Positions 44,309 to 56,300 of a stretch of DNA of 64,000 bases are shown in pieces (position 1 is the stretch's first letter; each line of letters begins with the position of its first letter). A model generated the notes under the pieces. That model was not told where the DNA came from, did not search any database, and saw nothing but the letters and a program-made list of their open reading frames with translations. Origin of the DNA: Aplidium turbinatum (Eukaryota; Chordata; Ascidiacea; Aplousobranchia; Polyclinidae). The translations under genes and the position numbers were made by a program. The stretch lies in assembly GCA_918807975.1 (NCBI GenBank), contig OU964925.1:7726798-7790797 (forward strand), given 5' to 3'.

Positions 44309-47300
44309 GTAAGCTAGCAGACCGATGGTTTGGTTTTGGTTTTTGGTTTAGTTTTGATTTTTGAATCTTTATCTTCGGGGCTCGGACTGACAAAGCCTTG
44401 ATTGGTTATTCCTGGTAGTTACGTATACTTGTAGAGGCTTTTGATACAGGGCCGGTTACCGAGATTGGCAGAGTGAAGTTTTCCGATTGTTGAAGTGTTG
44501 TTGCCGGGGAATTATTCCATTCACTAGGTGCCGCTGAATGGAGAGCAGTCCTTAACGTGCGTTGCTCAAGCGCACACCCCGAGAGTCGAACTTGTGCCGC
44601 GTGATCTTGAGCCCGGCGCGTAACCACTGAGCTAACAGGGCGGACATATTGTAACTACTAGACATTGTAACTACGGGGATGTAACTACTATCTTTAGTTT
44701 GTATAGTTATGCAGCATACAGTTCACATAAAATCAATTGAAACGTTGTTGTACAAAATTAACATTAATGTACGAACAACCATACAAGACTAACATCATTT
44801 TATTCAGAAATTCTTGCCGCAAAATAGCAATTAAAAAAAGATAAATTGGCCGTTTTCGGCACTACGCCCAAGAGTAAAAAAAAACTATGCTAAGTGATCG
44901 GTAAAAAAATGAGAGTTAGAAACTAAATTCTATTTTGCCGAAACTGCAAACGATACCTCTGAAATATATAGCACAACTAGAAGCTCGCAAAAACACCAAC
45001 AACAAGCAAAAGTTAATTAACTTTGCATCAGCAAGGAGCATATCGTGCGGTCTGATCTGTAATTGAGATAGAAAGACGCAGCCCTGCGCCGAAAACGTTG
45101 CATTTGCTTTCAGCATTAATTGTATTATGTGTACGAATAAAACAGTATCAACTGTATTGAATCTTTTAAACGTAGTTACAGTAGTTTATTGCTGTGGCAT
45201 AAGTAAAAAGGAAATTTCAGAAGGGGGGGGGGAGCAAAAAAATGTTGGAGGGTAGATGTCATTTAACATAAACTACCACGGTATTAATAGTATTAAAACG
45301 TTTTTTGAAGGGAGAGAATATAAAATTTTTGGGGAGACGGTCGCCCATTCAAACTTCTCCCGAAGCCTGGTCCTTAGTTTACTGACAACTTGGTTTTCAC
45401 ATTTATTGCAAACCTTTCATTAGGATTACTCACCGTCATCAAGCAATAGGATTTACAGTATTTTATAAAAACTAACCCAAACTTTTTCCTTTTTGGAATT
45501 TAGGAGTCCAAGCATGGACAGTGTACAAAGTTTGTTTTTGTAATTATTGCTATCCTAAATCATACATGTTTAAAATTCAATAAGCGTAATATCTCAATTT
45601 GTTATCTAACTCCATAACCAAACCTCGCGGATCGTAATTTTTGTAAGTTTTTATTCATTTAACAAGCTTTGATTGATGTGGGGTTTGTTCCTAGGTATTT
45701 TGCTTGGCAACCATTATGATCAACATTGTCGCAGCAGCTGTGGTATTCGGAGTACCTACACAAGTTCGAGGAAAACATGTGTCATTTCTTTTTGTATGCG
45801 TCAGACTGCTGAACTTATTGGACATTTGGCAGGTAAGTTTCCACAACCAACTCATACCACGTATGCTTACTTTGTCGTCATCGTTAAACTAAAAGTCTCC
45901 AAAGAATACGTAGGTCGATATGCGTGGCATGCTTATCCGGTATAGGCTTCCGTTATGAGGTAGGCTACCGTAAGTCTATGGCTTACACTTCGTTGTGAAA
46001 CTATGCGTGCCTCAGTAATGATTGTGCAAAAATTTGCTTCATGACTGGAAAATAGTGTGTTTTGTGTGTTGCCTACAATCTTTTTCCATCTGGTAGGCTG
46101 ATTTATCATATCTGCAGCCTACATTGCAGCCTACATTACAGCCTACATTACACAATATAGGCTTACAATAGCAATGTTACCTTGGTTGAATGATAAATGG
46201 CAATACATTGAACCCGTTTGTTTGTATAATATTGTACTTTAACTAAAGTGAAAAATAGTTATATGAAATTTTTTTAATATTTAAAAGCGCTATTTTGGAA
46301 GTCTTTTTTGCAATAATTCAAAGTATGTTTACGTTGAAGCAATGTAAAAAACTGACTTGTTGACTGGGTTGCACTGACTATTCACCCGGTAGCCTTGCCA
46401 CCCCCAAAGAACTTGGCATTTTTACAAGAAACAACAATTTCAAGGATGAGGAGTTGAACGATTTTTGATTCACCAAGTCAGTCATTCAAACTGTAAGGCC
46501 AGAGACTATTGTTCTGGTCAGCCTCCTCTGTATCAGAATCTATCGGGCATGTTGAAAACTTGCAATTGGTTTAAAGATGCTCCTTTTCCGATGGAAGTTA
46601 CAAATGTTAAAAAGTCTATTATTTTTATCTTCATCAATTTTTTAAGTGAATTTTATATCATTTCAGTGCGTTCTTCTATTTTTCGTGCCATTCTTCATCC
46701 CAAAAGATTGCAATCCCAGCATCGCCTTTTGTGACGCCACCGGCTATCTATTTACGTCAGTCACTCTGTTTTCTCCGCTTGTTGCTATAGTGATGGCCGT
46801 GGACCGTGCGGTTGCAGTTTATTTTCATGTTCAATATAAAGCAAATCCCAACACAAAGGTAAAAATAACCATTAGCAAACTGATATTGAAAACATTGTGG
46901 TACAGACGAAACCGGTTATTCGCATACTGATTAAACGTATTAACCGCACAAGAAGGGGGGAGGTTAATTTTAATTTCAACTTTAGCCCTGGTTTTAAGAT
47001 ACAACAGCACATTCTAAGAATTCTAGAAAAAAAAATTAAAATTTCCCTCCAAAAGCTACAATTGCGTGGAGAAAGCTTCACAATACACTGAATTTATCAA
47101 TTTATTGCATTGGATCATCGGTAAATCCAAAAGATTGGAAAATTGATTCACAAAGTTTTATTTTCGAATTTTGTATTGAGCTGGCTAAAGTAACAAATAA
47201 AATAAATATAACCATATCAATTTCGAAAATTTCACAGGCTTTTTGCTCTTTCGTGTATTGTAGAACATGACTATTTCTGTCGGCTTGTATTATTTTTGGC

Positions 47301-50300
47301 TTAATGGATTACATGTGAAAATCTACTCTAGATTAAAGTCCCAGACGGTGACATGTTTATAATAGGTCTAGCTTATGCAACCTTTTCTCCCACGATAGAA
47401 ATATCCTACTTTCGGGCCCTAAATAATTTTTCATACAACAACGTCGGATTTTCTATGAAAATATTTACCTGAAACTTTTTTTTAACAACTACAGCTATTT
47501 TATCAAGTTATATGTTGTATCATACAATTATTACTTTTTAGACACTGCGAAAAGTTTAATGAGAAGATCTGTTGTAAGTCATGTTGAGGTGTGTTGGCCT
47601 AATGTACAATATGCAAATTAGTGATGGTTGCTACTATGGCAATCGCCTACTTATTATGATGAAATAAATCAAATGTGCATCTACTGTATGGATATAGGGT
47701 CAAGGTACCATAGCCAATATCAATGGCTGGCTGAGCTGTATATAGCGTCAAGCTGATGGTTGGATTTCCACCGGTACACAGGTTAACCAAAAACCGTAGT
47801 GCTAAATCTCTCCATATTTGGCTTGTGGGTCAAAAAACCAATCGGGAAAACACGATAGGTCTCAAGAAAAAAGCAGATTATTTATTAATGTTGCCTTTTC
47901 TTGTCTGGAGTGCAAGCTATGCATTGTAAGAGAATGCTGAGAGTTCACTTCACAGGATCAGCGTATTGTCCAGTATCCTATTGAGAGAGCTTAACAAACA
48001 CCTCGAGTCGACAAACATGCATTACAACAACTTGCTGGAAGCATCTTGAGCAGCAGTTGTCAGCTTGAAGTTTTCAATTGGTTGTTGCAGCAGAAGCATA
48101 CCAAAAGCAAGTCAATCTACGTGATTAAACTGAAACCAGCAAATAAAATAGACAAGTACAGTAGATGGAAAGAAATGAGCAGAGGTTTCAAAATGACAAC
48201 TTGAATGGAAAATGCAATGTAAATTTTTGCAGACATAAGCCAAAGTTGTTTTATCAGTTATCATAATAAAATAAGCTAAAAACGACTTTATGTTTTGAAA
48301 ACTCGTTTTTGAAGATATGCTTTGTTCAATTTACGGCGGCTCAACTACAACCAGTCACACAAACTGTTTGCATTAATGTCACGCTTTTGCGCATGCGCGT
48401 AGCATGCGCACAAATCAAAATGACCACTTTCCCGTGTTTTACGATGAAACCAAAATCAGAAAATGTTTACGGCATTCTTGCAACATCTCTGATGTATTTT
48501 TGTATAGTAGCAAATAAAATATGTTTGTATTTTAAATGCCGTAAAAAAACGTGACATCCATACAATTTTAGGTAATTAAACGCGAAAAGTAATTTTCAGG
48601 GTGGGTCGTGGGTGGGTTATAAGGGGTGTTTTCGGATTAAAGTTTCAAAAATTTTTCCAGAGATCTTAGATCAGCGGTTCTCAACCAGTGGGCCATGGCT
48701 CACTGGTGGGCCATAGAAGCATTTTGATGTGGGCCACAGACATATTTGAAAAATTGAAAGATTTATTGAAACATTTTGTTTCATTTTTGTCACTATAGTC
48801 AATTTTACACTTGTGTGTTTGTTTAGTTACAATGAATGATGCTGATGCTGCTGTTTTTAGCTGCAAAGTGGCAATCATCATTCTAAATACTGAAAAGTTT
48901 GGGTGTTCATCAGAACAATTATCGTTTCTAGCACTAGTTGCTACGTTCATCTGATGAAATTGAAAGTAAAATTAACAACAAACAAGATGTGAAGCAATAA
49001 ACCATCTTGTTTGTTGTTAATTTTACTTTCAATTTCATCAGATGAACGTAGCAACTAGTGCTAGAAACGATAATCATCATTCTAATTATTGCAACATGCA
49101 GTATACATCAACTCACTTTTTACAACACTTTATGATGTAATAGACTAGTTTGTGGTTACATTTAAGCCATCTTTATAATCGGTAGCCTTGTCGAACTTTT
49201 GCAGATCCGCTTTTTAGTACGTGCAGCATTTTATTTTGTGGATTGTTTTGGGGAGGAATTGACAATACTTGAAGCTTTAAGTTTGATGAAAATTACGTTC
49301 AACATGTACATCAATTTTTGATAACAGAGAAGAAAAAGGACAATGTGTATTATGTTGTAAAGTTCTTAGTCACCATTCATTGAGGCCATCAAAACTGAAA
49401 CTTCACCTGGAAAAAGTTCATCCTAATTACAAGGATGAAGATATGAATTTTTTTTAACGAAAAGACGACAATGTGAAGCGTCAGCACCTGGCTTCAACAA
49501 AGGGATTCCAGCAACATTCCAAAGGCAATGTTCTGCTGCTTTTGTTTATAAACCTTTTTTGTAATTTTTTTCCTACATAAAAACTGAATGGGCCACAGAA
49601 CTTTTATGCAAACAAAAATGGGCCACGACAGAAAAAAAGTTGAGAACCACTGTCTTAGATTGTCCTGTTGTATTCTAAAATCAGGGCTGAAGTTGGATTT
49701 GAAAGGGAAAACCGATTAAGCCCCCCCCTCCATTCTTAGCATAATATTCCTAAATCTCAAACTATATAACACATAATCTGATTTAGACAACCGCGTATAG
49801 TTATCGGTTAAACGTATTAAATTCTTGAAAAGTTTACAATACAATTATGCAGTTTCGTCTGTACTTTAATACATTTAATTTGGAAAGGCTTTCCTCTTTA
49901 ATTGTATCAACTTCAGCAATGTGCTCATTAGGTTTTCCCATTCTTTTATAAACTTGATGGAGTTTGTCATGGGACTGATTTTGGATTTTTTTAAACGTGC
50001 ACATTGCAGAACATACGTAACCCATTGACGCAGCTAGAAAGAAAAATTTAAAAAGGAAAAAGTAACTTTTGCGGGGCAAACGTCATTCAACATAAATTAC
50101 AATGGTATAAAAACGTTCTAATAGCATCAAAAAATATTTTTTAATGGGCAAGATTTAGTTTTGAGGGTCGATTCCTCCACACAACCATTCGAAAATACAT
50201 ATTTTAGCGGAAAAAGCGATTGTGGCGATTCATGGCACGATTGCGCGTAGTTTAATTACCCTCAAACCAAACCGGTTAGAAATCACATTTTTAACTCATT

Positions 50301-53300
50301 CTATTTCATATTTCAGATTAAATATATTTTCCTGATATCACTCCTCGGATTTTATGGAATATACTTATTGTTCCCCTGCTTCACTCCTTTTGGGGCATAC
50401 GTCGCTGTTCCATGGCTTTCCTTGTGCTCGTTTGAGTGGGGTGTTACGAGTAGAACATTTGATTTGGTCTTAGCGTCTATCACCATGGTACTCATTTCCA
50501 TATTGATTGCAGCAAATGCAGCCATTCTTATAAAAGTAAGTTTTTAATCAAAAAACACAAACATATAAAGTAGGCTATGTGCGGATTGTAGGATGTAGTA
50601 GGTTTACGCATTACTGAGAATAGGACTAGAAAAAACATTTTAAATAAAGGTTTTGTTTTATTTCAATTAAAAAGCATTTTCAAGATTATACTGGTTAATA
50701 TATATTTTGGTGCCAACAAAGTTTCATCAGACTTGGGGTATTTTGGACTCGCTGAATTCGGAAAATAACCTGTTTTTTTCGAATTGGTTCTGGTTTTTGA
50801 GATTTTTGTATTTTTTGTTTCAAACAAGCGCTAAACATAAATTACGCAAATTTTACATCAGTGTCCCTCTTTGCTACAATCTTGATGAGACAGTGGACTA
50901 TCTGCCTTTTCGTCACAATATTCAACCATTCTTGTTGCGATATTTTGAAAGATGCCGATTATTATTGGCATATATCGGCAGCAGTGGCCGAGTGGTTAGC
51001 GCGTTGGGCTCGCAGTCGAGAGCCTGCATGTTCGACTCCAGCCACCCACACTTGCTGTTGTTTCTCTGGGCAAGAAACTTTACGATAATTGCCTCTACCC
51101 AGTGATCGATTTCGAGTAATGAGTAGTACCAAATTGAAGTCATAAGTAGAGTAGACAACCGGAAACAGACATTGCCGTCGGCTGCAGCGTGGGTCAGGTG
51201 TACGTCGGAAGGCGTACACCGATGCATAGCGCTCAAGTCCGCTTTCCCGCAATGCAGGATAAAGATAAACAAACAAAAAAAATTATCGCAGAATTGACGT
51301 AGGTTACACAAGCCATGTTTCATAATTATGAAATCAATCACAGATGTCAACAAACTAAGCACTGTAATCAGGAAGCAAGGTATTCTTTTACTACAAAACT
51401 AATAAAGTCAAAGCGCAAACACTACTTGGAGCTATACGATACAAAAAAGAAACGATTCTTACGAGTATTTTTCTTCAACATACTTAAATATTTGATTTGG
51501 AAAGAATGTATTCCATAAAGTTTTCATCGTTTTCAGCTTTTCGGTTTCCAAGCAAATCAAGTGTGGATAAAACAAACAATAGCCAAGTAGCAGACACCAT
51601 GTCTGTCATAGACTGTACAAAACATGCGTCGTTTGTACGCTTGCATCTCAAGCATCATTAAAAAAGATCGCCTTCAGATTTTAGATGGTCGAAAGAGAAA
51701 AATGCTGTGCAAATATAACAGAAGCAATCTCACTTTCAAGCAAGGCTTTCACAAACTGCTTCATCAAGCCTGATGGCATATAAATGTGTATTGGTGATGT
51801 TAGCTTCACCAAGTCTCATGAAATCTGTCACTGGCTGGACTTTTTTCACCCAGTCATGAGTAGGCCTACGCGGTTTCACATCCGACTGCAGATAAATACA
51901 TATATGCCTCCTTCGTATAATCATTTTGATGACCAAGCAAAAATACTTTTAATTTGTTATTTTTAAGTCCACATACTCAGTGATGTACGCGCATACACAA
52001 AATATTGACGCCGTCAGCGTAAACGCAAACGTTCGAAAAACCATACGCCCTATGCGTCAACGTAACTTGTAAAAAAGTTGGCGGCATCAGCGTCAGCACA
52101 TTAAAAGGTATGCGTTGACGCTATCCGCTAAAAAACCGCGAAAACTTCACGGCGTAGCCTCAAGCGCAAATTATCCGAAAAAATGTGGCCGTAAACGTTA
52201 GCGTAAACAAAGGCGTATACGTATATCTCTGCAAATACTGTAGATTACGAAATCGCACAGGCTGAAAGAAGCACTGTATATGGAGCACTGTATAAGGAGC
52301 ACTGTATGGGCTTAATTTTATAATCAGAAACAATAAAATGCAATATAGGGTAGTTATAGATTATTGACAAACAAAACTTTTCTGTTTTTGTGAACCAACC
52401 CAGCAAACTGTCGACTTGAAACGGTTGACTATCTCGTATCATTAGCATAGTCCTGTTAACGCAACAAACAGTTTACCAGCCTCATTTTTAATCATAAATC
52501 AATTTCGCTATCACAGCATCCTTAGTATGACCATATAGTAAGAGCCTACATACATCCTATAATGAGCCGTTTGTCGAGTTTTTCTGTATGAGTGGCTTAT
52601 ATCCTGTACAATTACGAACGAACGGAAAATGTACGAAACTAGAAATAAAACAAATCTCAAATGACTTTGTGATATAAATTATAGATGAGAATGCGTAAAA
52701 TACAAATTGCGCGCATGAAGCAAATGAATATGAAACAACAAAAGAAGAAGCTGAAGGAAGAAAAAAAGTTTGCTCCTGCAGAAGCTTTTCGGTTGCAAAA
52801 GTAAGTTGGCTTCACTTTCATCAAGACTTTTCCTTGCTTAAAGGTAATTTTTTTCAATCAAGGGGCAAGTAAACAAAATTTTAAAAATTGTAAAATTCAT
52901 AAAAATGACTTGAAAGGAAGTTGAGCTGAATTAAGTTTTCCTTTTAAGGTTTACAATTTGGCTTGGATTTAATATTTAATTACTTGACCTTTGCTTGATA
53001 AAAACAAAAAAACATCTGTTTTTTTATGATTGGCATGATTCACAAGAGTATTCGGTAAATTTGATGATTTTGCCATGATATAGGGTAGGGAAGAACTGGG
53101 TAAAACGGACATGCTAACTTCAAACATTCAAAGTGCTCTATTTGAGCAAACAAATCAGATATCCTGGACCAATTACGCTTTTTGAATTAACATGTCACTG
53201 AACAACAACTGCCTACAGTATGAAACTTAATGTGTTTTTATTTTTTAGTTTATTTCCAAAAAAATGATTTTTATTCTGGGTGTCCGCTTTGCCCCAGGCA

Positions 53301-56300
53301 TGGGGCAAATCGGACATAGTGTATGACTGCTTTACCTGAAAGTTTATTTTGTCAATTATTTGTCAAGGTCAAGCAGTTTTTTGTAAACTTGTTAGAATGA
53401 ATATTTATGAATAAAAATAGTCAAGTTTGGTAACCAATAAAGTTATTTTAAAGAAAGCTTTCACCCAACTTCTTCAGAAGTCTTATTCAAATACAATGAA
53501 ACTAACTGTTTGTGAAACAGTGTTTGACAAATGCATCTTTGCTATTTCAGGTCTCCAAAACAAGCTAGCTACCTGTATGAAAATAATTTTCTAGCCAAAC
53601 AAACTACTATTTGTTTTAGGCTGTGTGCAAGTGATATTCGTATGTCTGTTATGCCCCAATCGTCCGTATGCCTGTTTTGCCTCAAACAAGCTACATAAAA
53701 AAGTCTATAGTTATACGCAAAACTAAAATATGTGGAAAGCTCATTTCTTGGAGGATAGTGATTCATTGTCAGTGACAATCGGTGAGGGAAAGCAAGGAAA
53801 GCAGTGCTTACCTGAGCGAAAACTATGCAAAATATAATGACTGAATTCTAGGTTTAACTTCTTATTATTTTTATCACGTCTATTTTAACTTGAAAATTAC
53901 TGTGTTCGTGACTAGAATTACTCGTAACGCTTGTGAGTAGTCTAAGTCCTCACTAAACCGCATGTCTTGCCTATAAATGCCAATTAACGCAAACGCTCCT
54001 GTCAGAAACAACCACTGAGGCTCCAGGGAAATCAATTTGCAAATCAATTTGCAATTTGGAAATCAATTTGAAATCAATTTGCTTTCCCCACGTTCAAAAA
54101 CGTCAAAAAACGCCTTCGTTTTATCCAATCCTCACTCGTTTTGTAAAACGTCACCAGCTGCTTAGCCAATCAGATGTGTTATGGTTAGAGTTGCTTTCCC
54201 AGTGACGTCAATGGGTACAGTCGCTAGACTAACTCGTCATACGCACAGAATGGTCTCTCGTCATGGTACACACCACAGCATCATAATGCCGAAAAGATTG
54301 TTGCTGTTTTTTGATGTCTTTTCGCCATGTACTTTAGCCTACTAGCTTTCATAGTCATGCCTTTGCTCTTTTTACAGCGTTGATATAACGTTACTTTGCC
54401 AATGAACGTTCAGGTGCGGATGCAATATTTAGTTCGTTGAGCTTCTATACGCAGGAGGCAAACTTATCCAGCTTTTTGTACAAATTTCTTGCGGTTGTAA
54501 TGTTTAGGCCTAAGTGTTAGTTTTTGTAGTGTAAGCCTAACTGAATATCTGAGAATGAAAATTCATGACGAATTAAATATTTAGACAACTATTATTTCAT
54601 GTCTAACACTAAATTTTGGTCCTGCAACGTTAAAATTAAGATTGTTCATGACTTCTAAACATTAAATGGATGTATGATCACGACATAGGCGAAGCACAAT
54701 TTGACAGATTATTATTTTTGATTTGTTTTGGAAATGCTCTCAGAGCGCACCAAATTGGAAGTGTTTTTCAAAATTTTCTGAGGGGGCCTCCAGACCCCCC
54801 GCTGAAAGTGTTGCCTTTGGCAACACGCTTTCGGGCTTCGCCCGACGGTTACGCCCTTCGTGCCTACTACCTTGCTGCAGCATATTTCCAAGTTGCTTTC
54901 CCAACGGTTTGAGCAACCGAACGTCACTGTTCATTGTCTACCAATGTTTAAAACTAAAGGAGAAGCAGAAATTATCAAGAAACAGCTAAATATCATCAAA
55001 TTTAGTGGACAAGTTATTATTATTACAAAGTACTTTGAAAACTATTTTGGTCTCAGGAAAGTTTCAATTTTTTTGTGTGGAATATTCATCCAAGTAGTTC
55101 TAGAAGATAGAGAAAAAAATTATTACTTTTGTTTGTAGTTTAAAAAAAAGCAAATGTCCGTTTTGCCCTTTTCGACAACTTTAATTTTTTTTTTTGCAAC
55201 AGCTCACCCAAATTCGGAAACCGCCTGGTTTAAAGCAGTACATACTACATAACAAAATCATTTGTTTTGAATGACAGATTGCATAAAAGTGCTGATGACA
55301 TCATCGACATTTCATCCAATGATTGTTCGATGTTCGCACCAACCTCGTCACGCTTGAGTAAGCGCATTGGAAGTCTTGTACCACCAGCTTTGCAATTAAA
55401 TGACACAAAAAATTTTGAAGGGTTTGGCAAGCGACTATCAAGTAAGACAAGGTCCACCTTCTCACCAAATTACAACGCATCCCAATCTATTACCCCTTCT
55501 CCTAATAGTCCAAGAAAGTATACATGGGGAAGAAGCAAACGGCCCCAATCAATGGTGTCTCCCAATACAACCACCAGTATGCTTTCAGCTGATGCCCAAT
55601 GTGTCAGTGCAAGCTCAAAACAACATTCACCATCACCCTTACTGTTTTCTCCTGACAAAGATATATGGAATATTCCAGAATGTGAGTAGTTATAAAATTC
55701 GTTGTTGCGTAATGCTGTGTTGAACATTGGTGATATGCTTTCCTTGTTGTAAATCACAACTGCAGACGGTTTGAACGAAAGGTTATAGACGCATAGTCAA
55801 GTAACCTTCATATTGGTGAGTGGCAGACCAGCACTGGCAGTCTATGTTTGTCAAGTAGTAAGCGCCGTGTGGCGAGATATTTGAAAAAGTTTGAGAGAGA
55901 AAAATTTTTAGGATATTATTTTGATCAGCTTGAGCTTTTCTTTGTAAAACAAAACTACAAAAATTGTCCAGTGTTTTTCTTACCACTTAGGCTATCAATA
56001 TTTTACAAACGAAATTGAAACGGAATAGCAGGTATTATAAAAAACGTAAGAAGTTTGCTTCTGAGTCTCTGCCCCAGTTTTGATTGATTTTAGCGGAGAA
56101 GGTTGTCAGGTATGACAATTTTACCCTATATTCTTTTAGGATGAAAAGCGATAGAAAAAAGCACTGAGACTACATGAATAAAATAATATCTTGAGGAAAA
56201 GGCATTCATTCCTTTTAAGTTACACCTGTCCTACTTTGAAAAAGAAAAAAATCGTCCAATTCAAGATATGGGTTGTGTAGTGAAATATTTCGTCAAGAGT

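Larger units (their letters stand above)
48672..49653 (+). mobile_element. hAT element with BED-finger remnant and a perfect internal hairpin
   Basis: Ends CAGCGGTTCTCAACC and GTTGAGAACCACTG are flanked by an exact duplication TCTTAGAT (48664-48671 and 49654-49661). The interior next to both ends repeats GGGCCACRG-type sequence. It contains a plus-strand BED zinc-finger fragment and, at 48918-49074, two perfectly complementary 72-bp arms. It lies in GPCR intron 3. Confidence 0.93.

Noticed and set aside
50979-51060. Possible functional tRNA gene
   Set aside because: A and B boxes are present, but the acceptor stem has no 3' partner and a SINE body plus A-rich tail follows.
53551-53690. Possible extra GPCR exon after a CTATTTCAG acceptor
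   Set aside because: It does not preserve phase between exons 5 and 6, and its reading runs into a stop.
55203-55260. Possible GPCR exon after the strong polypyrimidine acceptor at 55202
   Set aside because: In the phase left by exon 5 it meets a stop at 55231; the acceptor at 55277 fits both neighbours.
55400-55757. Overlapping frames in both orientations around GPCR exon 6
   Set aside because: They are shadows of the in-phase exon; only the frame joining exons 5 and 7 fits the splice sites.
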